Source: CAVXEH01 sp963805645
GTDB lineage: Bacteria > Chloroflexota > Limnocylindria > QHBO01
Reading direction: 5' to 3'
Assembly (NCBI GenBank): GCA_963805645.1
Contig: CAWDVA010000007.1
Span: 372,001 to 436,000 of the forward strand
Length of the DNA: 64,000 nt
Position 1 is the first letter of the stretch. Each line of letters opens with the position of its first letter. This document shows, piece by piece, positions 1 to 8,185 of this stretch. The notes under the pieces are model-generated. The model searched no databases, had not been told where the DNA came from, and saw only the letters and a list, made by a program, of their open reading frames with translations. The position numbers were made by a program, and so were the translations under genes.

Positions 1-147
1 CGAGGCCACACTTGGCACATGACGATCGCGGCGCCTCGTTGACGCCGGCGGCGACAAGGGGCTCGCAAGCAGGCCCACCACGGCAAGGTCCGGATAGCCC
101 CCTGGCGACAACGCGCCGGAGCACCAACAGAGAATCCGCTGCCTGGT

Positions 148-276
148 AAGGAGGACGAGATCCGCGAGTTCCGGACGTCGCCCAGACGCCTGCCGCCCAT
201 CCCCGACGAGCCGTCGTCGGTGCTGCGCCTCGTCGAAAAGCTAGGGCGGCAGGTGCCGGCCTGCTCCGGCACTAGG
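148..276 (+). pseudogene. Possible remnant of an IS110-like transposase N-terminus
   Basis: The frame starting at 148 reads KEDEIREFRT, then PDEPSSVLRLVEKLGRQVPAC, and stops being readable where the IS481 element begins. The pattern of acidic residues, a proline-containing loop and V-x-RLVxKLG resembles the N-terminal DEDD domain of IS110-family transposases, which is what I compare it with from memory. There is no start codon in good context and no continuation on the far side of the IS481 element, so it is at best a broken fragment. The identification is tentative. The first 147 bases show nothing I can name. Confidence 0.25.
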
Positions 277-1222
277 TGTCGTTCTCGTCGACCTTGTTGA
301 CGAGGACCGATAGCGGCGTCCGGCCGTCGAGCCCGGCGTGGGGACGCCTGCGATTGTAGGCGTCGACCCAGCCGGGCAGGGTCGCCAGGCGCTCGTCGTT
401 CGAGCGGAACAGGCGGGCGTACGCCCACTCCCGCTGGATCGTCCCGATGAAGCGCTCGGCCTTGCCGTTGGTCTGGGGACGCCGGGGCCGGGTCCGGACA
501 TGGCGGATGCCGAGATCGGCGAACAGGGCGGCGAGGCGGGTTGAGTGGGTGTACGTCCAGGCGTTGTCGGTCATCACCCGCTCGACCCGGACGCCCTGCC
601 CGGCGAAGAACGCGACGGCCTCCTCGATGAAGCTGACCGTGCTCGCGGCCTGCTCATCCGGCCGCACCGCGACGTACGCCACCCGGGTCGCGTCGTCGAT
701 CGCGACGTGGAGGTAGTCGTATCCCGCCCCGACGTGCTTGCGGGCGTCCTCGCCGAGCATCCGGTGGCCGCCGCCGGGCGGCACCCGCCCGAGCCGCTTG
801 ACGTCGACGTGGATCAGCTCGCCGGGACGCTCCCGGACGTAGCGGACCGGGACGCCGGTCAGCCGATCGGCATGCGCCAGGCGGCTCACGCCGTGGCGGC
901 GGAGGACGCCGTACACCGTCGAGCGGGAATGGCCGAGGAGCGGACCGAGACGGTGGGGCCCGACCCGCAGCCGTCTCCGGGCGACCAGGATCCGGCGGAC
1001 CTCGCGCTCGGGCAACGCCCGAGGCCGGTGGAGCGGGCGCGCGGAGCGGTCCTCGAGACCGGCGTCGCCCTCGGCTCGGTACCGCCGCAGCCACTTGTAC
1101 GCGGTCGCCCGGCTGACCCCGAGCTGCTCGGCGGCGGTCGCGGCCGGCCAGCCCTCGAGCAGGACCCGATCGACCAGGAGCCGTCGGCCGAACGGCGTCA
1201 GCTTGGCCGTACGATGGAGCAT
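272..1222 (-). CDS. IS481-family transposase (DDE, rve integrase core)
   Basis: A 316-residue transposase, the normal length for the family. The N-terminus (about residues 10-60) has a helix-turn-helix with AAEQLGVSRATAYKWLRRY. The catalytic core shows the three acidic residues in IHVDVKRLG, RVMTDNAWTY and NGKAERFIGT. The protein would bind the TGTCGTTC-type ends and catalyse cut and paste or copy-out movement. The coding frame runs out of the element: its last codon is completed, and the TAG stop at 272-274 is supplied, by the duplicated target ACTAGG. Confidence 0.95.
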   Translation of the reverse strand: MLHRTAKLTPFGRRLLVDRVLLEGWPAATAAEQLGVSRATAYKWLRRYRAEGDAGLEDRSARPLHRPRALPEREVRRILVARRRLRVGPHRLGPLLGHSRSTVYGVLRRHGVSRLAHADRLTGVPVRYVRERPGELIHVDVKRLGRVPPGGGHRMLGEDARKHVGAGYDYLHVAIDDATRVAYVAVRPDEQAASTVSFIEEAVAFFAGQGVRVERVMTDNAWTYTHSTRLAALFADLGIRHVRTRPRRPQTNGKAERFIGTIQREWAYARLFRSNDERLATLPGWVDAYNRRRPHAGLDGRTPLSVLVNKVDENDT

Positions 1223-1309
1223 GAGAGCCCTCCGTCGGAATGGAGCTTCGACAACCCCATACCGAGCACGAGGGCTCTCAACTTGTCAACAACGTGAGCG
1301 GGAACGACA
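277..1309 (-). mobile_element. Intact IS481-family insertion sequence with 6-bp target duplication
   Basis: The element is 1033 bp. Its ends are imperfect inverted repeats: positions 277-304 and the complement of 1282-1309 both begin TGTCGTTC and match at 22 of 28 positions. It is flanked by the direct repeat ACTAGG at 271-276 and 1310-1315. IS481 relatives are known to insert at CTAG-centred sites, so the duplication fits the family exactly. One transposase gene on the minus strand fills the element. Intact ends, duplication and reading frame indicate a recent or still functional copy. Confidence 0.93.
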
Positions 1310-1315
1310 ACTAGG

Positions 1316-1654
1316 GCGAGGACCAAGGTGACACCGCCTTCGTCCGGCTGCTGGCTTCGGCCTGCATGGTCCGCTCGGGTACGCACAGGGCAGCCGACAT
1401 CCTGGCCGCCTGCGCGGAAGCCATGCGCTTTCACGCGCCCTCCTTGACCGCACAGGCGCATATCTATAGAGATGTCGGGGTTCAGCAAGCGGGCGGTTGA
1501 GCACGCCAGATTGACGCGCCCCTGTGCGAGCCACGGTCGCGGCTCTCGCACACGGACATGACGGGGACACGTTCCGGAGCGCGACAGGGCTTCTAGGCGT
1601 GCGAGCGGGCGCAGGCTTCCCAGTGGGTTCAGGGTAAGGACGAGGATGGACTCG
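1316..1654. other. Intergenic stretch, no gene supported
   Basis: About 340 bases between the IS481 element and the replication-relaxation gene. A frame after 1325 reads GDTAFVRLLASACMVRSG and then AADILAACAEAM before ending; this may be debris of a coding gene split by the insertion, but I cannot assign it to a family and it lacks a start. Nothing else is evident. Confidence 0.4.
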
Positions 1655-2614
1655 CTAGCGGCCGCGCCAGCCAGCGGCGCTCAGGGCCCGATCGTCGAAG
1701 GCGCCCTCGGCGCCGTCATCGAGCAAGGGCGGAACCGAAAGGACCGGCAGCGGGCCGGGCACGGCGATGGTCGGCATGGTGAGCACGCTCGCCTCTTCTC
1801 CATCCGGCGAGCGCCAGGGGGTGCCGAACGGGTCGTCCAGCAGGTCAGCGCCGACCGCCACCCAGCACGGGATGTGGGACTCCCCGTACCACGCAGGGCT
1901 GCGCTGGGCAGCGGCGCGCAGCGAGACGAGCAACGCGACGGCGCGGCGCCGGCTGTCGAGGATGAAGCCCAGGTTGCTGCCGGCCGGATGGACGTGGATG
2001 AAGTTGTAGCGGCGCAGCTTATCGAGCAGGATCTCGTGGCGTTCGCTGCCCAGGTCGCGCTCGATGATCAGCAGGGTGCCGACCTCGCCGCGGCGGACGA
2101 TGGCGATGGCATCCGGCCGCAGCGCACCGTCGTAGCGCAGGGCCGCGGCGTGTTCGGGCACCCAGCCCGCCAGCCCGATCTCCTCGGTCAGCGGTGAGGC
2201 GCGCAGGAAGGCGGCCAGCAGATCATGGGTGGCCAGCTGATGAATGACCGGCGAGGGCGCCTGGAGCTGGCCGGTTACTGGCTCCGGAGGGTGGTGCTCC
2301 CAGAGCAGGTACTCGACGTCCTTGCGGGCCGCCTTGGTCAGGGCGTAGGCGTAGCGGCCGCGGGGACGCTGGCGGTTCGCCGCCCAGAAGCCGCGCAGGA
2401 TGCCGTACTCGACCAGGCGCGCCAGTCGGCGCTGGGCGACGCGCAGGTTGCCGTAGGCGAGGACGGCGGCCAGCTCGGCATTGACCACGTCGCCGGCCCA
2501 CAGCCAGGTGATCAGCCGCTGATCACGGACGGGCAACGCCGTCCAGGCCAGCATGCCTGGCGGACCCATCGCCCTCGGACGGCGGGAACCGCCATGGCGA
2601 GCTGTGACGCTCAT
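1655..2614 (-). CDS. Replication-relaxation family protein (Replic_Relax)
   Basis: A 319-residue protein resembling the replication-relaxation family (PF13814), common on actinobacterial plasmids and integrative elements. Residues about 25-100 form a winged helix (NAELAAVLAYGNLRVAQRRL, LVEYGILRGF). Residues about 140-220 hold the diagnostic segment with LRPDAIAIV, LLIIERDLGSER and LLDKLRRYNF, reminiscent of a nuclease-like fold with conserved D, E and K. The C-terminal 90 residues are not recognisable. It is the last gene of a three-gene operon, its ATG overlapping the stop of the gene at 2611-2898 by ATGA. The family link suggests remnants of a plasmid or ICE; the exact biochemical role is unproven. 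Confidence 0.8.
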   Translation of the reverse strand: MSVTARHGGSRRPRAMGPPGMLAWTALPVRDQRLITWLWAGDVVNAELAAVLAYGNLRVAQRRLARLVEYGILRGFWAANRQRPRGRYAYALTKAARKDVEYLLWEHHPPEPVTGQLQAPSPVIHQLATHDLLAAFLRASPLTEEIGLAGWVPEHAAALRYDGALRPDAIAIVRRGEVGTLLIIERDLGSERHEILLDKLRRYNFIHVHPAGSNLGFILDSRRRAVALLVSLRAAAQRSPAWYGESHIPCWVAVGADLLDDPFGTPWRSPDGEEASVLTMPTIAVPGPLPVLSVPPLLDDGAEGAFDDRALSAAGWRGR

Positions 2615-2898
2615 CCCCTGCCGCGACGACGACGTTTGCGCCGCCCACGCGCCAGCACGCTGCGCCGTGCGAGCCTGGCGAAGTAGGCCGCCCGGGCATG
2701 GGCCGCCCGCCGCCGACGTTCGTCAGCCGGCAAGCTGCCATCCGGATCGACCTGCCGCTCGAAGCTCGCCATGAACGAAGCGCGAGCCTTCTCGGTCAAG
2801 CGCCGGGAATCGTGGGTGGCATGCAGTAGGTGGGCACCCATGCGGCCTCGCAGTGCCCGCTCCGATCGGCTGGAGCCGCTCCCGCGCCGTCCCATCAC
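2611..2898 (-). CDS. Small basic conserved protein, partner of the replication-relaxation gene
   Basis: A 95-residue very basic protein. Its middle reads like a helical segment (EKARASFMASFERQVDPDG, ERRRRAAHARAAYFARLA), a pattern I associate with small hypothetical proteins beside replication-relaxation genes in high-GC Gram-positive relatives. The C-terminus is an arginine-lysine tail (GRRKRRRRGRG), compatible with nucleic-acid binding. It overlaps the genes on both sides by ATGA, so it is translated from the same transcript. No function can be assigned from sequence. Confidence 0.7.
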   Translation of the reverse strand: MMGRRGSGSSRSERALRGRMGAHLLHATHDSRRLTEKARASFMASFERQVDPDGSLPADERRRRAAHARAAYFARLARRSVLARGRRKRRRRGRG

Positions 2899-3215
2899 CG
2901 CCTCCTGCGACGGTGCCCAGCCCCCGACCCCGTACCGAAGTCAGCCGGGACGACCGTCGGACCCAGCCACAGCACAGGATCACCGCCCCCAGTGACGATG
3001 ACCGGCTCCTGGGCAGCCTGGCGCAGGATGCGATGCAGCTGCCGCCGGAAGACGGTGAGGCTCGTTCGCGCACCCTGGTCTCGCCGCCTTACCGGGCGGA
3101 TGAGGACCGGCGCCTGGTGGACGCCCGCCGCGACAAGCTGCTCGCCAGCGGACGCACGCACACAGAGTTCGGTCAGCTCATCGCGAAGACGGGCCGGAGT
3201 AACGCGTATCGGCAT
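2895..3215 (-). CDS. Tandem Phd/YefM-like protein
   Basis: A 106-residue protein that reads as two successive Phd-like modules: residues 1-43 (IRVTPARLRDELTELCVRA, then GEQLVAAGVHQAPVLIRP) and about 50-90 (LTVFRRQLHRILRQAAQEPV, then GGGDPVLWLGP). Each has the strand-helix-helix-strand outline of Phd/YefM antitoxins, with the usual short hairpin before a hydrophobic strand. It is the first gene of the operon leading to the replication-relaxation gene, coupled by an ATGA overlap. No toxin lies next to it, so a transcription-repressor role for this operon is more likely than a classical antitoxin role. The assignment rests on pattern only. Confidence 0.55.
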   Translation of the reverse strand: MPIRVTPARLRDELTELCVRASAGEQLVAAGVHQAPVLIRPVRRRDQGARTSLTVFRRQLHRILRQAAQEPVIVTGGGDPVLWLGPTVVPADFGTGSGAGHRRRRR

Positions 3216-3249
3216 GCGAACAACGTATCGAGGGTGCCGGGGCGAAACA

Positions 3250-3310
3250 AGGGAATGTGTGTACGTCTAGGTGTACGTCTGAAGTGGCGCAGGAGGAGAG
3301 CTAACGTCAC
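3250..3310. promoter_or_regulatory. Direct-repeat region upstream of the replication-relaxation operon
   Basis: Two copies of GTGTACGTCT lie head to tail at 3259-3268 and 3271-3280, just upstream of the minus-strand operon that starts at 3215. The whole block, through GAGGAGAGCTAACGTC, has a diverged copy at 9846-9905. The position fits an operator or promoter bound by the Phd-like protein; an iteron or recombination site is an alternative. Confidence 0.45.
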
Positions 3311-3408
3311 GGCGTGTGTAAACGCCGCTGCGCTCCTCGTCCTCTCGCGGGCATGAGAAAGCGGCGTACCCTCCGAAGGTCTTCAGGCTACAGAAGGAGC
3401 ACGCCGCG

Positions 3409-4629
3409 ATGGAAACGTACCATGCCCTGACCTCGTTCGCGCCGTCTCAGCCGCCGGACCAGCAGATGGGCGAGCACGCGATCGCGCCGGCGACTACATC
3501 AAAGCCGTCCGAGGAGCCCGAGCCGACGCATCCAGACGAGCAGCCAGCCGCGGTCGTCAACACGACCATCGAGGAGCTGGCCCGGGAGGGCGCACGGCGC
3601 ATGCTCGAACGGGCACTCGCCGCCGAGGTCGACGAGTTCCTCGGCCGATCTCGCTACCAGCGCCGCCTGCTCGCCGAGCACGGCTACCGCAATGGGTACG
3701 GTCGCCCGCGAGCGGTGGCGATCGGGACTTGGCCGGTTGAGGTGCGCGCACCGCGGGTGCGCGACCTGCCCGAGGACGGGGAGTCGTTCCACAGCTCGAT
3801 CCTGCCGCGGCGCCGCATGCTCTCGGCCGAGACCCAACGACTCTTCGCGCGGCTCTACCTCGAGGGGTTGAGTTCCGGCGACTTCGAGCCCGCCTTCCGC
3901 GAGCTGCTCGGCGAGTCTGCACCGCTGTCAGGCTCGACCATCCTGCGCCTCAAGGACGAGTGGGCGACTGAATACGCCGCCTGGCGCGTGCGCCCGCTCG
4001 GCTACCGCGAGAGCGCCGCCAGTTGGGCCGGCGTGCTGCGCGACCTCCGGGATCGCGGCCTGGCCGCACCGCTGCTCGCCTGCGGCGACGGAGCGCTCGG
4101 GCTGTGGGCCGCCCTCGACGAAGTCTTCCCGACCACCCGCCACCAGCGCTGCTGGAACCATCGCGTTCTCAACGTGCTGGATAAGGTCCCAAAACGACTG
4201 TGGCCCGAGACCCGGCGCCGGCTGCGTGAGGCGTGGAGCTCGGAGAGCCGCGCCGAGTGCGAGCTGCGTCGCGACGCCCTCGTGCGCTGGCTGGAGGCCC
4301 ACGGCCAGACGAGCGCGGCCGAGACGGTGCTGCGCGACTGGGACGACTTCGTGACCTTCTACGACTTTCCGGCCGAGCACTGGATCCACCTGCGCACCAG
4401 CAACCCGATCGAGTCGGTGTTCGCCGGGGTGCGCCTCCGGACCGACGTCGCCAAGCGCATGCGCCGCCGCGAGAACGCCCTCTACCTGGTGTTCAAGGTC
4501 GCCCAGCGCCTCGAGCACTCCTGGCGACCCTTGAACGGCGGGCTGACGGTCATGACCCTGCTGCTCGGCGGCGCCCGCTTCGTCGACGGCGTGTACGTGC
4601 CGCAGTCGGCACAGGTGTCGGCGGCCTGA
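3409..4629 (+). CDS. IS256-family transposase, internally deleted
   Basis: A 406-residue mutator-type transposase. The N-terminal half carries TIEELAREGARRMLERAL and RAPRVRD; the C-terminal half carries CGDGALGLW (D227), HQRCWNH and SNPIESVFAGVRLRT (E335), the second and third catalytic residues. Around residue 195 the sequence jumps from EWATEYAAWRVRP to LGYRESAASW. Family members have about 45 more residues here, including the first catalytic aspartate (in a xWxDG motif). The frame is kept but the DDE triad is incomplete, so the protein should be inactive. No convincing terminal repeats are seen, consistent with a decaying copy. Confidence 0.85.
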   Translation: METYHALTSFAPSQPPDQQMGEHAIAPATTSKPSEEPEPTHPDEQPAAVVNTTIEELAREGARRMLERALAAEVDEFLGRSRYQRRLLAEHGYRNGYGRPRAVAIGTWPVEVRAPRVRDLPEDGESFHSSILPRRRMLSAETQRLFARLYLEGLSSGDFEPAFRELLGESAPLSGSTILRLKDEWATEYAAWRVRPLGYRESAASWAGVLRDLRDRGLAAPLLACGDGALGLWAALDEVFPTTRHQRCWNHRVLNVLDKVPKRLWPETRRRLREAWSSESRAECELRRDALVRWLEAHGQTSAAETVLRDWDDFVTFYDFPAEHWIHLRTSNPIESVFAGVRLRTDVAKRMRRRENALYLVFKVAQRLEHSWRPLNGGLTVMTLLLGGARFVDGVYVPQSAQVSAA

Positions 4630-4864
4630 TGTGGCAAGCCGTTGTTCACGCACTGCGCGTTGTCCGGTCTGGAAGCGCCGACCAGCGGGCGCGCCGTGAC
4701 TAACTGGGCGATCGAGGGCCCGTTGCTCGAGACCGCCGACGAAGGCCAGGGCGAATGGGCCGAATGGCTCTTGATCCAATCAGTCCCTGAAGCGACCGTG
4801 TCGACGACGCCTACTTGACCGGCTCATGCCAGCCGCAGGCCGTCAGGTGCGGGGGAGATCTTCA
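4630..4864. other. Gap after the IS256 gene
   Basis: About 235 bases. One frame reads TNWAIEGPLLETADEGQGEW before a stop near 4818, which could be a coding remnant, but no family is recognisable. A GGGGGAGA ribosome-binding site at 4851-4858 belongs to the next gene. Confidence 0.35.
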
Positions 4865-5479
4865 ATGGTCGAGCGTTCTTGGCTGCGAAGGAGCGCGGCG
4901 GCGGCGGCGGCGTTCCTGCTCGCTGCGTCCATGTCGCAGGTGACGGCGCTGCCCGCAAACGCCGCGTCGGGCGGCGTTTCGCTGTCGGTCCCGCTGGTCC
5001 ACCAGACCCAGAACCAGTGGTGCTGGGCAGCTTCGACGCAGTCTGTCGTGCAGTACCTGTTCGGCATCACATACACGCAATGTCAGCAGGCCAACGATCG
5101 GTTCAACCGATCCGACTGCTGCCAGTACCCGAGCTCTGGCAACTGCAACCAACCGTCGGCGCTGGCCGACGTCGGAAACTACCTCCACGCCAAGAAGGCC
5201 ATCGATTCGACCCACGAGTGGTGGTCTCTGAGTTGGTCACAGACGACCGGTGAGATCGGGACTCAGCGTCGACCATTCTTGATTCGGGTCGGCTGGAGTT
5301 CTGGAGGTGGCCATATCTTCGTCGGCCGCGGCTACTACTGGCACGATGGCGGCACCGACCAGTTCTCGGTGATGGATCCCTGGCCCAACCCGGCAACGTA
5401 CGTGTGGTACTCGTGGAGCTACTTCAAGAACAACTCAACGTTCACGTGGACCAACACCCTCTGGAAGATTCACCAATGA
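4865..5479 (+). CDS. Secreted papain-like cysteine protease (C70/C39-like)
   Basis: A 204-residue precursor. The ATG at 4865 follows GGGGGAGA and gives a typical signal peptide (WLRRS, then an Ala/Leu-rich stretch ending PANAAS). The mature part starts with the C70/AvrRpt2-like motif VPLVHQTQNQWCWAAS, where C53 is the catalytic cysteine; H150 (GGGHIFVGRGYYW) and D171 (VMDPWP) complete a papain-like triad. Several further cysteines (NDRFNRSDCCQY, SGNCNQ) suggest disulfides in an extracellular enzyme. It overlaps the next gene by ATGA, so the two secreted products are made together. The substrate is unknown. Confidence 0.8.
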   Translation: MVERSWLRRSAAAAAAFLLAASMSQVTALPANAASGGVSLSVPLVHQTQNQWCWAASTQSVVQYLFGITYTQCQQANDRFNRSDCCQYPSSGNCNQPSALADVGNYLHAKKAIDSTHEWWSLSWSQTTGEIGTQRRPFLIRVGWSSGGGHIFVGRGYYWHDGGTDQFSVMDPWPNPATYVWYSWSYFKNNSTFTWTNTLWKIHQ

Positions 5480-6261
5480 GTGCGCGATTCTCGACGCCAG
5501 CCGTTGTGGCGCTGCTGGTGCTGCCGTTTCTTATGGGTGCCGGCGGCGACGATCGAACGAATGAGATCGGCAAGGTCGCCGTGGCCTACGCCCAAGGATT
5601 TGACGCATTGCTTCAGGCGGATCCCGCCGAGGGCGACCGCCTTGGGGTCACTGCTGAAGACCTCCCGTTGCTGCGACCCGTGACCATCCTGCCTCTGCAT
5701 GCACTCGACTCCCAATTCCGACAGGAGGAAGATGGTCGAACCGTCGACATGGCCACGGTCACCACTGACCTGTGGTGGGTGATCCTTGGCATCGATTCCG
5801 CCCCCAAGATCGTCGTGACGGTCCAGTGGCCCTCCACTGTGAATCGACCGGAGGCAGTCGCCCTGAACCAGATACCGGCGCAGCTGCTGTCAGATGCGTT
5901 GAACGAGGTCGGCGATCCCGATGCCAGGATCGTCTACATCCCGGAGGACGCCACGATTGTGCTGGGCTCGGCGAGAGGTGTCTCGGTTGCGATGCCTGTT
6001 GCGGACGAGGCGTTTCGCGCGGCACTTGAGCTTCCTGATCGTCCGGTTCCCGTCGGGGAATACACCTCGGCGCTCAGGACGCGGCTGAGTCGACTCGCAG
6101 CGGCTTGGGCGATGGGCGATCGTGACGCCGGACTCGCTGGGGCTGGCCCAACGCCCGAGGTGTCTCCGCACGGAGGCTTTCCTCTGCCGGCGGTGCTTGG
6201 TGCGGCCGCGGTCGCGGTATTCATGGGCGCGCTGGCTGTGTCCCGGCGACGGCTAGCTTGA
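5476..6261 (+). CDS. Secreted, C-terminally membrane-anchored protein, partner of the protease
   Basis: A 261-residue protein with an N-terminal signal peptide (residues 1-20, VVALLVLPFLMGAGG) and a C-terminal anchor (LPAVLGAAAVAVFMGALAV followed by SRRRLA), so most of the chain lies outside the membrane. The extracellular part has no domain I recognise. Its start overlaps the stop of the cysteine protease gene by ATGA, which argues that it acts with that protease, for example as an anchor, inhibitor or substrate. That role is inference. Confidence 0.65.
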   Translation: MSARFSTPAVVALLVLPFLMGAGGDDRTNEIGKVAVAYAQGFDALLQADPAEGDRLGVTAEDLPLLRPVTILPLHALDSQFRQEEDGRTVDMATVTTDLWWVILGIDSAPKIVVTVQWPSTVNRPEAVALNQIPAQLLSDALNEVGDPDARIVYIPEDATIVLGSARGVSVAMPVADEAFRAALELPDRPVPVGEYTSALRTRLSRLAAAWAMGDRDAGLAGAGPTPEVSPHGGFPLPAVLGAAAVAVFMGALAVSRRRLA

Positions 6262-6304
6262 GGGCGGAGCGACCCGCGAGCATTAGGGCCGAAGGTTGAG
6301 GTTC

Positions 6305-6736
6305 TTGACCGTGAGCCGCACGATAGTGGCCTCTGGGCTCGCCCTGCTCCTGAGTGGATGCTGGATCGGTGAGGGCGGCATGCCTCTGCCCAGGCAGCAC
6401 GCTGGAGAGACGTATCCTGGAGATCGCCGAGAGATCAGCGGCGTGCTAGAGGTCTCGGATTTCGGGTGCCTGAATATCGCGCTCGATGGCGAGACCTATC
6501 TGGTCATCTGGCCCGCCGGCTCGGACTACGCGGACCTGGGCGACAGGCCGCAGGGTGTTCTGCTGCCCGGCGGGCAGGTAATCTCCGAGGGAGACCCGCT
6601 GGTCGGTACCGGAGCGTTAACGCCGACGGAACCTCTGCTCGCCAACCGGGACAGCTCGTTGGCCTATGCGATCCGCGGTTGCGCGCCTAACGCCTCTGAG
6701 GTGATCGTCATCGACACGGCCGACCGAGGTTCCTGA
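6305..6736 (+). CDS. Small lipoprotein of unknown function
   Basis: A roughly 143-residue protein with a lipoprotein signal: SRTIVASGLALLLSGC, the cysteine being the lipidation site. A TTG at 6305 lies nine bases after GAAGG and is preferred; TTG at 6296 and GTG at 6311 are alternatives. The mature region is rich in beta-type sequence (ETYLVIWPAGSDYADLGD) and has two more cysteines. It follows the protease pair after 43 bases and may be co-transcribed. No family is recognised. Confidence 0.6.
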   Translation: MTVSRTIVASGLALLLSGCWIGEGGMPLPRQHAGETYPGDRREISGVLEVSDFGCLNIALDGETYLVIWPAGSDYADLGDRPQGVLLPGGQVISEGDPLVGTGALTPTEPLLANRDSSLAYAIRGCAPNASEVIVIDTADRGS

Positions 6737-7287
6737 GGTCCGGGGTCTCCATCGATCCCGACTGTTGGGCACAGCAGTGCTCGCCTGACTTCGGTGGTTT
6801 GGCTGCAGGCCCTTCGGCGACGACTGTCGCCTTCGCGCTGAGGCGATCGTGACGATGGATGCCGGTCAGATGGCCGCAGCCACGGTCGACGGATCGCAGC
6901 CATATCGTCGGCGAGCTGCGTTTCGGACCCCAACTCGCCGATGGGCAGCGTTTGCCTAGGAAGCGGGACAGTGTCGCCAAGCGTCCAGTCGCGCGGTTTG
7001 GACGGCGGCCCTGGTTCTCAGTTGGTGGCTGCTGTCACCGCTGTTGAGAAGGCCGGAATCGACAGCGAACCGTCGAGTGGTGTCTGGACCGCTCCACTCT
7101 GGCTCATCGGCACCGCTCTCCGCTCGGCTGGGACCCAGGAAGAACACGATCAGCTTGGGCGCGCCGTCCACAAGGAATGTGAAGCAATCTGCCATACCGC
7201 CGAGCGCGCTGAGCCGATGTCCACGACGGTGGCGACAACCACCACGCTTGAGCCACGCGTGCGGTTGCTGATCGTGGGCGCGGGAGC
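6737..7287. other. Gene-poor stretch
   Basis: About 550 bases without a convincing gene. A minus-strand frame beginning near 7195 reads MADCFTFLVDGAPKLIVFF and could be the start of a lost gene, but it has no good context and no recognisable continuation. The stretch lies between the lipoprotein gene and an IS256 remnant and looks like decayed accessory DNA. Confidence 0.4.
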
Positions 7288-7485
7288 ATCCAAGAGGCGG
7301 TGCTCGTATCGGCGACCGCCCAGGAACTCGTCGACCTCGACCGCCAGGGCGCGCTCCAGCATGCGTCGGGCCCCCTCCCGGGCCAGCTCCTCGATGGTGG
7401 TGTTGACCACCGCGGCTCGCTGCTCGTCGGGCTCGACCGGCTCGGTCTCCGGTGCCGGCGCAGCGGCGTCGACCGGGGCGATCAA
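7288..7485 (-). pseudogene. N-terminal fragment of a second IS256-family transposase
   Basis: The frame begins with ATG at 7485 and reads PDEQRAAVVNTTIEELAREG, then ARRMLERALAVEVDEFLGG and YEHRLL. It matches residues about 42-89 of the transposase at 3409-4629 almost word for word, then loses similarity where that protein continues AEHGYRNGYG. Only the first 65 or so residues remain, so this is a truncated copy in the opposite orientation, from a related but not identical element. Confidence 0.75.
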
Positions 7486-7648
7486 GCGTTGGCCGGCGGC
7501 CGGCAGGCAGTTCGCCTTTACCCTCGATGGGCTCAGAGCCGGCCATTACACACGGACATCCCTGGTCTGAGGCGACACGGGCAGCACCGGAGACGCTGGA
7601 CGCCGATTGGATTCCGAACGAAAGTGCGCTTGCTAGGAACCTAAGTAC

Positions 7649-8185
7649 GTGGAGAACATCGTGTCGGACCAGCCATCGCTGGTGGGGCGTTCAATCTTGG
7701 GCGACGGCGGTGCCTTTGCCGACCTTGTCGAGCCTCACCTCGCTCAGGCCTGGTCAATCGCGCGACTCATTTCTGCTGGCCGATGCGATCCAGCGGATGC
7801 AGTCCAGGATGCTCTGTTGTCCACTTGGCGGGACCTGCCAAAGCTCCGCGAGCCGGATGCCTTCCGAGCGTGGTTCTTTCGCCATGTGTCTCGGGCCGCA
7901 GTGAAGGCCACGAGGGGAAAACGAGCGAGGGCACCAATCGAGGACGCTTGGATACACATGGCCGATGTCGATCTCGACAGAATCGTAGCCCACAGCACTC
8001 TACGGAGAGCTCTCTCTGCCCTGAGCACTAAGGACCGAGCCGTCATCGTTGCTCGCTACTACCTCGGGCTTACCCAGGCGGCGTCGGGGCATCTGCTGTC
8101 CATACCTGAAGGAACCGTCAAGTCACGACTCTCGAGCGCAATGCAGCGGCTGAGGGCAGCCTACGACGCAGAGGAGCGGAGATGA
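7649..8185 (+). CDS. ECF-type RNA polymerase sigma factor
   Basis: A 178-residue sigma-70 family protein of ECF size. Region 2 is seen in ARLISAGRCDPADAVQDALL with WRDLPKL and FRAWFFRHV; region 4 is seen in LSTKDRAVIVARYYLGLTQ followed by SIPEGTVKSRLSSAMQRLR, the recognition helix. GTG at 7649 or GTG at 7661 could be the start. It overlaps the membrane protein gene at 8182 by ATGA, the normal arrangement of an ECF factor with its anti-sigma partner. A closely analogous pair lies at 45974-48813. Confidence 0.85.
   Translation: MENIVSDQPSLVGRSILGDGGAFADLVEPHLAQAWSIARLISAGRCDPADAVQDALLSTWRDLPKLREPDAFRAWFFRHVSRAAVKATRGKRARAPIEDAWIHMADVDLDRIVAHSTLRRALSALSTKDRAVIVARYYLGLTQAASGHLLSIPEGTVKSRLSSAMQRLRAAYDAEERR

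Noticed and set aside
545..1297. Long plus-strand frame opposite the IS481 transposase
   Set aside because: It is the antisense shadow of the transposase gene, rich in Arg, Pro and Asp as expected for the complement of high-GC coding sequence.
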